Below are positions 11,337 to 26,300 of a DNA stretch of 64,000 nucleotides, piece by piece (positions within the stretch are counted from its first letter, which is position 1; each line of letters begins with the position of its first letter). The notes beneath the pieces are model-generated. The model was not told where the DNA came from. It worked only from the letters and a program-made list of their open reading frames with translations, and searched no databases. The position numbers were made by a program, and so were the translations under genes. The DNA is taken from positions 4,772,983 to 4,836,982 of the forward strand of contig NC_051138.1 of assembly GCF_014839805.1 (NCBI RefSeq), in the 5' to 3' direction. This DNA comes from Manduca sexta (taxonomy: Eukaryota; Arthropoda; Insecta; Lepidoptera; Sphingidae).

Positions 11337-14300
11337 ATGTGCTTATCAAAGTGTGGAATTTTGTTCTTTGTGTTGTTTACTTGTTGTGATATAGGTATGT
11401 TTTTTTACTGTTAAATTAATAATTATTATTTTATTTTACTCTTTAGGACAAGGATATTTGTTGTATAATGTATGCAAACAGCTCTTGCTAAAGCAAATAT
11501 TTTCTAAATTAAGTTTGCTATTTGTATTGAACACCTCATTAATATTTTCTAATTTAATTAAAATAAATTTTCAGAATCTGTTCAGGGTAACAGATTTTCC
11601 ATACATACAAACTTTAAATTTTTCTAAATAGACAATAAGAGTATAGGAGATTAAACTTTTTATTCTTATTAAATTTTAAAAAATGCACTTACTTAAATTA
11701 ATTTGTTTCTCGGCAAGATTCTGAACGCGCATATTTAATATAGCAGAACATGTTGCCATGATTCTATATATAACAGGATTTACCGTTATGTACACTCGTA
11801 TGTGTTTATTTTATTCAAGTATAATATTATAAATTCATCCACTTTTCATTTAATTTTATAAATAAAAGAGGTCGGTTTTATTTTTTATACGTAAACGTGT
11901 TTTTACAATATCATTTTAACGGTATATTTACAACTGAAGTAGCAAAGCATTTTCTGTCTGATATAACAATTAACAATTAACCACGCATGAGTACGGCATT
12001 CTTGCTTTCATACTGAACGAAACTTAATATAAAAACGTATCGATATTTGTTAAAGCCGTCTCTATGAAAGTAAAAGTGAATTACTTTTTTTAACAAAATA
12101 AGTTTGCAGTTGTATTCGTGCAAACATTTTTTTGTTAAACACGTTAGTTTCATTTTGCGAATATGATTAGTGTTACGTAGAAATTGTTACATGACAAAAA
12201 TTAGTAATTTAAGGTGAATGATTTTCTTTTAAAAGCAATCCTTTGAGCAAATGAAAAAAAAAACGACTTTTTATAAATTTAAGGTGAATGCTTTCATTTT
12301 AACCGCAATACTTTTGTGCAAATGGATAAATAATGAGTTTCTATAAGTTGGATGACATTATAGGTTGTAGCGTGCAATTGTTAATGATTTAAAATTAAAA
12401 ATACATTCTACGCATAAGACTATAATGGCACTTAGATTCCATTTCTTTAATGTTTCATCCAAAGTATGTACAAATCATACAATTCAAAAAGTAGTTTATA
12501 TAGCTATAAATTACGTTTAATGTAGTTGTCGACGGTGCGGTTTAATTAAAAGAAAATGTATCTAAATATACGCGTGCTAACGATTAAAGTTCAATGCGAA
12601 TAATGTGGATTTTTAGTAAGCTATTAACCACCTGGGACTTGGCAGACGGTGAAAGTATTTGACCGTGTTTCAGCTGCATCCAGTTTCAAGGGAAAAGGTT
12701 AAATACCATCGCTACATGTTTGAATTCAGTTTTCTGCATTCACTTTCGCACTGTTGCAATGGTTGAAGTTGGATTCAGGTCAAATTTCTTACACGTTATA
12801 ATATTTAAATAGATAGAATGTATACTAATAATTTAAAAAAAAGCGGCGATAGCCTAGTTGATTGTGGAACGGACTGCCGAGACGAATGTTCGCAGGTTCA
12901 AATCCCAAGGGCACACACCTCTGGTTTTTTTAAAAAATTATGTGTGTATTCTTTGTGAATTAGGGCTTGCTTTAACGGTGAAGGAAAACATCGTGAGGAA
13001 ACCTGCATACCTGAGAAGTTCTCTATAGGAATTTCGAGGGTTTGTGAAGTCTACCAATCCGCACTAGGCCAGCGTGGTGGACTAAGGCCTAATCCCTCTC
13101 AGTAGTAGAGGAGGCCCGTGCTCAGCAGTGGGCAAGTATATAATACAGGGCTGATATTATTATTATATATACTAATAATTATTAAAGCAGAAGAGTTTGT
13201 TTAGAACTACTAAACTGATTATGATAACTTTTTTACAAATAGGAAGCTACATTACACTTGAGTGCTATAAGCTTTATATCCCGGGTAAATAATAAATATA
13301 AAGCAGGTCTTTTATGTTGGAAATCCTTTTTTACGCGGGCAGAGCCGCGGGCAAAAGCTAGTGAAAATAGTTAGATGTCGCGACGCTGTATTATGGCCGA
13401 GAAAAAATTCTCTACTATAAAACTGAAAGTTGTTTCAGCAACTCTATTAACCGTCACTTTCATTCATGATTCATTAATGTATAATAATATTTATTGTTAG
13501 TGTCTGCGCGGCGCTTTACTACATTCCGAATCATAATTATTAAATATATGTCTTGCTTAGTTTAGTTCCATGGTCATTGGTAATCAATTGAGGTCTTTGG
13601 AGGTAATTCTGATGACTATTTCCATGGGCATAATACATCTATATATATAAAAATAAATCTCTATTTATAAATCTCTATTGGCCATGGTGGCCAATCGTAA
13701 TTGATATCAGACAGGTACACAGGGGATATTAAATATAGTGTATTAGTGTGTCTGTTATATACATAGATGCAGTCTCTGTTCCTTCATTCTCATGGTTTGG
13801 TGAGACGGCAATCCAACATGACCGGAGAGAGATCAGGCGCAGGATCAACGGCTTTACGTCCTTTCTGAGGCACGGGGGTATCACACCGCCAACTTGCTGA
13901 CTTTTATCTGCAACTGAATAATTTTAAATGAAAAAAGGCACGGTGCTCACACCGCCAACTTTTTGACTCCGAGTTGCGACTACATAATTTTTAAAATGGA
14001 AAAACCCAGTTTCTATTATTTTTAGCCCGACCCGGTATTTAAAGCCAAGACCTCCGCGCGATAGTCATACTCGTACCGCTTACGCATTACAACTACGCCA
14101 TTGCGGCAGTAAAAGATTTTTTTATGTACAGTTCAGTTATAATATAAACAAACCGTTCCGCCGCCTGATGATTTTCTCTAATGAATACAATTTAACCATT
14201 GTCTGTGTTTAACAAGTTTTTATTTTATTTATTTATACATATATTATAACACGATAACAATTAATACTAATGCGATGTTATATAGATTTAATCTTAACAA

Positions 14301-17300
14301 TTGATTTCAATACATGTATGAGCCATTTCTGTGAAATCTGACAGGTTACATATAAATATATCCAAGCTCTGGGATATAGTACTAAGCAATTAATTAATTA
14401 AAATAAGTTGATGCTAGGTACTCTTATGTTTGTTTTAGTACCTCAGGCGGAAGGCGACCTTATGTCTATGATGGACTTCAGATATTGGCGATGCGTAATG
14501 AAACGTGAGGGGAAGTGTCCAGACCACGAAGTTAACTTCTTCTTATACACACCGTAAGTTTAAATATCTTTTACTATTTATAAAACTGTTCTGTGAGGTT
14601 AGAGTACCTGCCTCGGAATGTTATTGGTACCGGTCTAAGACTAATTAGGTACAGTCAACAACAAAAGTAGTTGCATAAATTCAAAACTTCAAATCGCTTT
14701 TATAATCTTTAATAATAATAATCTTTAATCTTTATTGTCACAATTATACGTTAAGATTAATTGAAACATTTTTTTCTTTGTGTGAAGTAACGTAAATCCC
14801 TTCTGTTTTATTTCAAAGAAAAAAAATCGTGTTGGTAAGAAAACAGAAGTTACGCGATTTGAAGTTTAAACTTTTTTTTATGTGTATTGCAAAGGGACCC
14901 CACTGCACCTGATGGTAAGTCGAGTAGGTCGTAATAGAATGTCGACTGACAAGACACAATTATAACGGCCTGTTGGAACCGGATATACACAGGCTGATCC
15001 CAGAACGCGACACACTTACGTGGGCTATTATGGCGGGTTTTAACACCTTATGCACGGTGGTCGCTATCCGGGTAGATATCAAATATATTTTACTACCAGC
15101 ATTATAACAATATAATAATAACTTGTTCACTCATTTATGTCGGTGAATGTAGATATCATGGCTATGCTATGTTTTTTGCAATTGAATTAAGCATTTTTTT
15201 TAACATGATCATTATACACAATTATTCGGCATGTCTTACGTCTTCTACGTATCATATCCGGCTTAAAATGCAATAAAGAGATAGCCAATATAAGGGTTAT
15301 GAATAATCTTTTAAACATCATGCATATATCAATAATAATTGATATTCACAAAAATAATTAATGAAAGCCATTAACGCTATTTCAAGAGTATTCAAAGTCA
15401 ATCGATTGTTACTTTCACAGCGTTTCCACGGGGCTGTATTATAGCTATAAACCGTGGTTTTTGCATCATCGCATTGTTACGGTGTTTCTATAGTGACTTA
15501 GTTTTTAGAACAGTTTCTCTTTGTATTATTTTGTTTGATCACTTTTGTTACACGTAGAATATTTTGGTGACGCCCACAAAGTGGCTTAGCTTTATTATAC
15601 TAATAAAGGGTCATTTTGACATTAGGTTGCAAAATTAAACCACATACTTATCTTCTTAAAAATAACACTTTACAAGTAGTTACTCGTCTATAAATGTAAA
15701 ATTAAAAAGTATAAGTTTCGTAGTTCGAAACACTAACAATACCAAAAGAATGGGCGTTGCTCGTAACAGAGGCTACTTTTTTATTTGACGATATCCTTAT
15801 TGCCGCCTATTACATTTTTATTATAAGTCATGTATTTATAATCTTTCAGAGAGCATCCATTCAAGCAGTGGGTTGACGTTCGAAACTACGACATTCTCCA
15901 CGCGTACGGATGGAAGGCTTCCAGGAAGAATGTCCTGATAATCCACGGGTTTAACGGGACGCATTCCAAAACACCGATGACATATATACGTGACGGTTAG
16001 TATTGCCTATTTGTATTCCACTTTTTCTGGTCTATTACTTATGAATGCACTGCGCGTTCTGACCGAGTTAAAAAGTTGGTGTTTTCGAGTTGTCACCAAT
16101 CCGAATCGACAGTTTTTGTTATCTTGTAAAAACTGGCCAAGTTTGAATCGTAGTTTGATGTCCATGGTTTTCTATATTAAATATTTTTGTGTCTAATATA
16201 ACTTCATAAGACGCAGTGTTCTGTTGACATTTGCTGGTGGTAGGATATATTTTATATCCGTCCGGGTCGATATATTTTATAACGGTCGTGCACATTTTAA
16301 AACCTGCCATAGTCACCCACGTAAGTGTGTCGCGTTCCGGGATCAGCCTGTGTATATCCGGTTCAATACGCCGGCATAATTGTATAGACTGCCGAGGGGT
16401 AATCATCTCTCGTCAGTCGACATTCTATTGGACCACTCCACTTACCATCAGGTGCAGTGGGATCACTTTGTCGTGCTCGTATAAAAAAAAAGATATTTGG
16501 ATCGCAAATCGCAGAGGTTTTGAACCTGCTGGTTACTGAGGTTCAAGATGTAAAACCAATTGGACAGGCAGACGGTGAAAGCAACAAAAATATTTCAAAC
16601 ACATTATAGATTTGATTGTGTCATGGCCAGGCAATGTATTTTAGCAAAGTAAAAATAGTAAAAAGGAGAACTAGTGTGCCTGTATTTTTATCTTTAACTT
16701 TGCTCTCTGTGCTGTATGGATTGCTAGCTTTTGCCCGCCCAGATCAAAGATGTTTTCCGGGATAAAAAGTAGCCTATAGAATAATGGAGATTCTTATTAG
16801 TAACCAAAAAAAAATCAAAGATATCACTTACCTTAAAAAAAGTTTATGACGTAAATCAAACAACTTATGTTTATATTTTGTGTACATAACAATGTATAAA
16901 CCATCAAATTTATTTCGTTACAAACAAAAACCTCTTTAAATATGTTCAATTGGTCTGAACTCTGAGAGCACACCTTTACAAGAGATAAGTTGATGTTACT
17001 ATGCTTGTGGTGTCGCTAATGCCCACACCTGCCCACAGCGTACCTGTCCCGCAAAGATTACAACGTGTTTATGGTGGACTGGTCGGCACTAACCAGGTTT
17101 CCATGCTACCTCTCAGCGCTCTCCAATACAAAGTAAGTCAACGGAAAATTACTTTATTAACCGCGTTTTTATTTATTAAAATGAGCTTTAATGACATCAT
17201 TTATTTGTGCGTTAGATATCCATGTTTGTGTGCATTTTTGATTGGGAGAATTGTATATTTGTAATAGTTTTGATACAAACGGATATGACATCTAAGACAA

Positions 17301-20300
17301 TTATTTCAGTATCATTTTACCGACAGCTCTGTACTTATAATAAAAGTCAAATTACTGTAAACTGTAGCGAACTAGTGATTACCTCGAACTTGCTCACATA
17401 CATCGCTGGCTCACTATCACAAGGTCCTATGTCAATTGTTACTTGTGTTGCAAAAATGAGATTAAAAATTTTCATGTTGGTAAAAATTTTAAAGGATACT
17501 AAGTATCTTATGATTTTCCCTTAGATACCTTTCAGGATTATTTATAATGTTCACTGATAGCGACATAGAATTATGTGATAATAACTTTTGCTCGCGGCTT
17601 CGCCCGCGTGAAGGAGTTTTCGTGGATACATTTTTTTCCGACTTACTTGATATGTATAGTTATATTATAACCAAATTACACAAAATCATTATAAATTGTA
17701 GCCTATCTGTTATTCTGATGTATAACCAATATTACTGTAAAGTTCCATTCAAATCCGTTCAGTAGTTTTTTTCGTGAAAGAAGGAACAAACATACATACA
17801 TTCATCCTCACAAGCTTTCGCATTTATAATATTAGTAGGATACATAATTCTAGAACATCAAAACATAGAACCTTGTAATAGTGAGCGCTGTGTCTTCGCT
17901 AGCCTTGTAGGAATCTGGACCTTATTCACATGCTGTAATTATATTTGTAGGTTAGCGGCTCAATGTACGGCGCAACTGTATTCGTATATAACCCAGGCGG
18001 GCGCTCTGGCGAGGAAGATCACGTGTGTGGGCCATTCGCTTGGCGCTCATGTGTGCGGCATGATGTCCAACCATCTCACCGAGAAACAGTATAAGATTGT
18101 CGGTAAGTTTGGCCCTTTTACGGTAAATTGGACTTTATTGTAAGTACAATAGGCCATGAAATTAAAAATTGTATACTTCAAAACGTTTCTACATATTAAC
18201 TACAATCAAAACTTTTTTTTATTTATCTATACTAATATATAAAGCTGAAGAGTTTGTTTAAACGCGCTCATCTCAGGAACTACTAGTTCGCATTGAAAAA
18301 ATATCTTAGTATTGAATAGCCTATTTATAGAGGATGGCTATAGGCTATATAGCCATCCTCGATAAATAGGCTATTATAATAATAAGGTCAAATCTTTGAA
18401 GTTTTGAGTGAAGATAAAACCGATTGTCCATACAATCACTAAATTATAAAGGCGATTTATAATCCAGAATTTGTTCAGCTTCTTATAATATCAAATATTC
18501 TATATGATACCGTATAAGTTTCACCTTATTAAAGCTACCTATGAAATCTCGCCATGCAACATAGCTCTCTAATCTGATATGTTAATCGTAGAAAATACTT
18601 CATAACTTGTTCAATATCTGAACTTGTAAGGTATGCTTGAGGAGTCAAACTATGATACCAACTTTCGATACAGTTTATTCCATCCACGATATAAAACTGG
18701 CGCTCGTGTTTGTATCAATGATAAATAGAACCAACTAAGTTACATAATATCAATGTCAATATAAGGCGTCACGTAAACGCTGTCAACTAGTTGCCGAGGA
18801 ATATTACTGACATTTGACAGTTGTTAAAATTTGCTGCTTCTTGTACAATCGACGTTAGTAAAGTGTGTTGAATCCTTCTTAGCCGAATTTCGGCCACGGC
18901 GGTAAGTCTCTATGGAAATCAGTTAGGTATGCTGGAGATATTACATTGTGTGCGCAATACTCAGGTGCACTCTTTGTTCCTTCACTCTTATAGTCCGGTG
19001 AGACGGCAATCTGACATGACCAGGGAGGATTCAGGCGACAGGACCAATGGCTTTACGTGCTTTCCGAGGCACGGAGGTGTCACACTGTCAACTTCCTGAC
19101 TCCGAGCTGCGACTGAATAATTGTTTTTAAGATGGAATTTTTTTTTGGCCCGACCCGGAGTTCAAACCCAGGACCACAGCGCAGTAGTCGTACTCGTACC
19201 TTGTATAATTACAACTACGGCACCGAGGCAGTCAACGTATGTTACTCCTAACATTAGACAATGATTATGTTACTATTTTCGTTTAACCGCCGATCTATTC
19301 GAAGCCATAAAACGGTCTGTTTTCACTTATCTGTGATTTTATTATTCAAATTATGTTCAACAGTTAAGATATTAGAATATCTTATACCGCGCCTTTTGGT
19401 TGAAAAAATTGTAATTTAAATTATGCTTTAACTGCCGGTGAAACGGATTTTTGCGTTTAGAAATTCGTTAGCCGGTTTGCTATTTCTATCATTAAGCTAC
19501 AGTAAGCCTATATATGTTTTCTGGTTTAAAACACATTATAGAATACTTGATATATTTATCACAATGAGTATTTAAAAAAATAAATCATTGATTTTGTGTA
19601 TCAACTATATTAAAAGAGACGAAGTTGACACCAGGAATGTGGCTCCTAAATATATTTGGGCATATATGCTTACAAAAATGTTATTAAAGCGTGATTGCTT
19701 TATAAATAAGGACAGGTAACAAATAAACTGGACAAATGCGGGTTGGATTCGCGCGTTGATGCTTCCATACAAACTTGTACGTAAGGTATTTGGGTTTATA
19801 TGAAAGTGCAAATTTAAGCAACAAAAAGAAAATACAGACAATATAAACTGTTTATTTTGGTATAAACACCCTTGGTACAAAATTACTAAATGGAATATAC
19901 AACATTTTTGACAATACATATAAAAATAGATTTAAATTTGAGGTTTTTTCGGCAAAGCCAGAGTTACTGTTTTTGTTTCTAAGTACTGGTTGATTCCGTC
20001 TTCACCCCTGTAAAAGAAAATATATTTAAAAAAATATACTATGCACAGTAATTGTTAGATTTTTATTGCACCAAAAATCTTAAAGGAACTATGATGCATA
20101 CAATTTTCTAAAATGTGATTTTGAAGGCAAACTGTTTATTTTTCCGGGTGATACAAATGAAATAAGTGTTTTTAAAACAATTTCTACGTATCATGTACCT
20201 TATGCTTCAACATAATTCATTTCAACTAAGACTAGCCTCATTGTCGGTCTATAATATACCTAATATTTCAGTCACACTTGCTAAACAATGTCGCGCGCTA

Positions 20301-23300
20301 GACAAAGTAATACAGAATTTATTTAGAATTTTAGTACATTAAGAGATATGCTCCCTTATTAATAAATGTGGCTTACTTAACTGCATTGGTAATAGATTAA
20401 TAATAAAGTATATCAACGGTAATTTAAGTTACAAAAATGACCACATGAACCATATAGACAACAGAATTGTTTACTATGGCACATAGTTCAAATGGATCAC
20501 AAATTTTCATCGGCGCGTATTGACTCATTATTTACTTAAAACATTTTCCATATGAACGTACCTATATACGTATGTTTATATAAATATTTGCACTTGATAC
20601 ACAAACTCAATTTACTTAAGATACAGTATATTTGAGGATGTTGTTTGCACTCACAATTCCCTGCCAAGGCCGGAGTCTTTGAATCCACCGAACGGTGTTT
20701 GGCTGGTCACGTGATCGTATGTGTTGATCCTGTGAGAAAGTAATGGTTATATTTGAATTCAGTACCAAATATAATTTAATATGGCTTTTTCAGAAGACAT
20801 ATTTCTTTCTGCAGAGGAAATTATTATGCTCTCAAAATGAAGTGGCATTTATCAGATCACTATTTTAAATATGGTTATCGAACGAATTATACCTTCCCAT
20901 AAATTGTGATAGCCTTAAATGCCAGCCTGATATAATCAGTTACAGTAATATCACTTACCAGATAGATCCAGCCCGTACTTGTTTTGCGAAGCTGAGGGCT
21001 GTGACGACATCATTGGTTATCACTCCAGCTGCTAGCCCGTAATTGGTGTCATTCGCACGATCCACCACTTCATCAAACGTCTCAAATTTGAGAATACTCT
21101 GCACCGGCCCGAAGATCTGGAATTATTAAATATTCTAATTAAAAACTATAGTACTATAAAGAAAAATAAGATTTGGGAAATTATAAAGCAGAATACCACT
21201 GATTCGTTATCGAAAAGATAGCTACAGATATATCGCGCTAACATTAGCTCGATATTTTTCATATTCAGGTTTCTAGTCTGAATAATCAGTTTCTGTTAAA
21301 CTGTCAGTAACCATTGTATCCTCTGTTGACTATTTAGTTAAGAAACTTTTCATACCGGGGAAATATTTTTCCAATAACCTTAATTCATGGTAGCTAGAAG
21401 AGTCACGTTGTCACGTTTTCCAGGATTCAGAGTAATGATAGAAATATTATTGGTGTTTTAAGCTACCTCTTCTCTAGCTATCTTCATGTTGTCCTGGACA
21501 TCCGCGAAGACAGTAGGCTTGATGAAGTAACCCTTGTCTCCGAGCTTGTCGCCCCCAGCGATGCATTTCGCACCACCTTCTTTACCGGCAGTAATGTAAT
21601 TCAAGACTTTGGTGTACATGTCCTTGTCGATCTGTAAAAAAATTGTCAAGATGTATCTAGAAAGTTCTTTTGTTACGCGTTATTGACTTCACGATGGCAA
21701 TAAACGCTAGTGTTATTTTGTAAACTATAATTTTCTATAAATTTTATACGGTGCACGATATATATATATATATAAGGTATATATATAAGGTATTACCCAT
21801 GTCCTATACGACTGGCTTCCTGTCGAATGAACTGCTTTATATATTGACAAACTACAATGGTAGACCACTGATTTCAATTAATATAGGATTCCTATAAAAC
21901 AAATATAAGGATCAGATCGAACAGGAACTTCGAATATCTAGTCTGTCACAAGACAATTTATTGATAGTTAACATAACTCTCTCATGAAAGACTAACCTGA
22001 GGTCCCTGCTGGACATCATCAAAGGGGTTTCCGACGGATCTTTTTTGCGCGATCTCGGCAGCTTTCTTCACGAACTGGTCGTATATACCGGACTGTACGT
22101 AAGTCCTGGTGCCGGCACAGCAGCACTGACCAGCATTAGCGAAAGCGGCCGCGTGAGCAATTTGCGCTGCTTTTTCAACTTGAAAAAAAATCATAAATTT
22201 CATGAACATTGGAAAAGAAAAGTTGGTTAATATAGATTATCGTTATGTTGAAGTTATTTCTGTTTGAACGGCCGGCAAACGGCGTTAATGGTGCCATCAC
22301 ATTTAGTAATTGTTGTCGTGTCAGTAGTTCCGTAAGTTACATCTTGTAGGCTGAAGTTAAATGTTAACTTTTAACAAATAAGGCAAGATTGTAATTTTAC
22401 AAATAGTGGATTGGTAGTTATTGCTGAACACACGACTTCAGGCGCTTGAACATAATGTTTTGTATTGATTGGGTGATATACTTACATCATAGTATTTTTC
22501 GGATATTTTTTGGCACATATTGGCCTATATTCATTTTAAAGAATTTAAAAATATTTATATTCAATTTAAATCTTATATTGTGCAAAAATATCATTATTAT
22601 CTTGAGCCTTTTAGAGTCCACGGCTGAACATACGTATTCAAAATATATCTACAGAATACTTTTCTAAAATAAAATTGCTTAATATTCTCACCATCAGCAT
22701 CGTTGAAGACTACCAATGGGCTCTTTCCACCAAGTTCCAAAGTGACTCTCTTCAAGTTCACAGCTGATGCAGCACCCAAGATTATTCTGCCCACCTGAAT
22801 AATTAGAAAATATGTTGTAAAGTTTTCTGGTAGTAGCAGTTTATTAACATATAGAAATAAAAATCGTTTTTTAGTAAATTTACAAGCTGCTTGTTTCCAA
22901 AATAGCGTGACTTATAATTTCATATAAGTTCATAAGAGCTCGAAATCTGGTGGCATTCTGAAGAATAATTCCCTTCAATTTATAAATTTTTAACCAAGCA
23001 ACGCTGAAGGACGGAGTGGAACAAATAGGGTTGAATTTACCTTGGCTCGAATTAACATTTTACGTATAAACATCAAGTACCTCAGTAGAACCAGTAAACG
23101 CGACTTTATCAACATCTGGGTGGTGTGTGAGTGCAGCTCCCGCTGTGGGCCCGTACCCTGGTACGACGTTCACTACCCCTGGAGGGAATCCTGCCTCCTT
23201 GATCAGGGCAGCCACAGCAAGCGCGGTTAGAGGAGTTTGCTCGGCCGGCTTTAGGACTATCGTACAACCTGGAATTTGGATGCGGTTATAGATTTCAGTT

Positions 23301-26300
23301 GCGGCAGTACTAACTATGTGTATAAATAAACATGCGTTTAGTAAGCTTAAAATTGATCTAAGACGGGCCTTCATAATATTAACATCGGGCAGGCGGCAAG
23401 GCTTAAAAAGGAAGCTCAATCAGTTCTCCTGCACGCTTGAAAAAAAATGTATTATGGTGACCACACATTTCAGTGCTATTACGTGACATGGGGCGCCCGA
23501 GGAGTGATATTTATAATGCTATGCAATGAATATACAAAATACGTATCACTACATAGTATAAAACAAAGTGGCTTTCTCTGTCCCTATGTATGCTTAAATC
23601 TTTAAAACTACGCAACGGATTTTGTTGCGGTTTTTTTAATAGATAGAGTGATTCAAAAGGAAGGTTTATATGTATAATAATAACATCCATTAAATAGTGG
23701 AGAAATACTGTTATTTTGTTATGTTATACCCGTGCGGAGCCAGAACGGGCCGCTATGTTTTTATATACAACGTTCACAGTTTTTCTGTAGTGTATTTATT
23801 ATCAGCATTGCACCCGTGCGAAGCCGGGGCAGGTCGCTAGTACAATAATATAATGACGAATGAACAAAACAACAATTAACATAAATTAAGTAAAAATAAT
23901 AAGTCGCATAATACCTGCAGCTAAAGCTGGTGCAATCTTCCAAACCATCATGGGAATGGGATAGTTCCATGGTATGATTTGTCCACACACACCCACCGGG
24001 TCTTTTAGGGTGAACGATAAGACTTCTCCATCTGAAAACATCGATAAAAATGTGGTTATCAACATTGTTTGGCGGTTACAAAAAATATTTAAGATCGGAA
24101 TTTGTTGCTAAATTCGCTGCTATGAGACAGCTATAAGCTCGGCCAATTATTCGTATGATCTTCTTTCTTATTTAGTGTCTGTGTATACGACTGCTTGGAT
24201 ATTACTAATCAATATGTAATTAGATCGTCCCTAACTTTACTAATGATGCTCCACACTCGCATATACCCTAATGAGCGAATATGGTGGATAAATATGCTAT
24301 CGCAAAGTGGATTTTTATAATTGTTTCATAATTATAAAATTATATTATAACACTGAATAGAAGATGTTCCTTTATAATAAGATTGACTTATATCTCCGAC
24401 ACTTCGATCACGCCAAATTGTCTCGGAAATAGCATGACAATGAACGTCAATGCATGTTTATTAGATAACGAATTAACCGCATTTAATTACAACGCTAATG
24501 AGATATCAAGAGAAAATGTATTATCAAGGACTATGAATTTCCTCATGGGTCTAATTACATAAATAATTGTTTATTTATTTAATTAAGGTTATGTTATCGT
24601 ATTACTAGATATCGTTGGATTTGTGCGCTCTAAAATTGATTTGTCCAATGTTAATGGTGGTAGGTCTCTCATATGTGAGAGTCCGCCTAGTAAGGAACCA
24701 CCGCAATGTCTATTTCGGTCGCCAAGCAGCAGTGTGTGGTCACTGTTTTGTTCCAGTTTGAAGGATATTGTAGCCGGTGTAACTACTGGACATAATGAAA
24801 CTTAACATCTCATGTCTCAGGATGGCCAGCGTATTGGAATGCGTGTTTCTATTGTTTTTGGGTGGCCATATCGCTTACCATCAGGCGAACGGAGAGCCCG
24901 TCTTGTCAATCAAAGCAATAAAAAAAAATGGCATGAAAGGTAAACTACATATCAATTATCAATCCAGAATTTTGTCAATTTATGTGCCAAAAGTCATTAT
25001 AATCTATTTAACTATTTCTGTGTTTATTTTAAACAAACATCTTTATCTTTAGATACTGTTGAGCATAAAACGAATGTTAAGTGTTATATTAATTGAAATG
25101 CAAAAATTAAATTCTCATTCTACATTCTCAGATCACTTTTCCTCCATTTTGGTTAAGAACATGGCTGAAGCATCTTATACCTAGTAACAATTAGTTTGCA
25201 ACATTTAGATTACTTACTTATAATAATTTCCGTAAAGTTGCTACTTTCAATCTCTCTCATACACTTATACCTGAGATTGTCGATTCTGGTCGACACTCCT
25301 AAATAAAGTAATATCTAATTAGTACATTAATTACCTGCAGGTATGGTATTCCCAAGTATTTTATCAGCCTTCCCAGCGTAATATCTTAGTACACTAGCTG
25401 AGAAATATACCTCTTCCTCGGACTGTTTGACTGGCTTCCCGCAGTCCAGAGTTTCTAGTTCAGCTAAATATCTGGACTGGGCTTCAAGAAGTTCAGCCAG
25501 TTTTAGCATGAGAAGACCACGTTGGGAGGCGTCCATAGTGCGCCATGAGGAATAGCGGTAGAACGCCTTCTTAGCTGCAGCGACTGCCAAGTCTATATCA
25601 GCCTATAAATACAACAGTTATAAAATATCATATAAATATATACTTCAACACTATGTAATTACCAAACAAGGGGTATGTAGAAGGGACAAGACATTATAAC
25701 CGTGCAGTCAGAATTTTTGTTTACATTATATAAATGACAAAGCTTTAACGAGTTAATATTCTCATAAATCTTGCATAAAATTATGGATATAACACGTAGT
25801 AAGTAATATTTATGCTATGTGGATCGAACATCGGATTGACGTTCATTAATGAATAGTAAATGTGCGTAAAGACGAATATTGAATGTAGTTGTATAAATCG
25901 CTTAATGGACGTTAGAAAACCTGAATTATGAATCCATGAACTTATGACCAAAAATTACCTTTTTTTATGGATAATTCTATGGCATAGTATTTTTGTTTGT
26001 CAAATACGTGTTCCGTAACAGTACGATATAACGCTATTTTATTTTCTTAGTAATATAGAACTAGCGGTATATACTTTGTGCTAGCCTTAATTATAATCAG
26101 ATATAACATCTGTTTATGACCTAAACTATCTTCGTTTTTAAGCGGGTGACGGAAGCTTCAGAAGGCGGGAGATGTCATATTTTTTTTCCAATCGACTCGA
26201 ATGAATTTGTCAAAATAAGAGGCTGTTAAATTAGAAATAATTTAGTATCACTTTGGATGCTACACAGCTCATAATGTGGCAGGACATTCTCGATGTTTAG

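Noticed and set aside
12842..12920. tRNA gene (A and B box present)
   Set aside because: Does not fold as a tRNA and recurs as the head of a SINE family with a conserved non-tRNA body.
24795..25052. 85-codon plus ORF with a hydrophobic start
   Set aside because: Mostly inside the family 5 repeat; similar text in other copies is not open.
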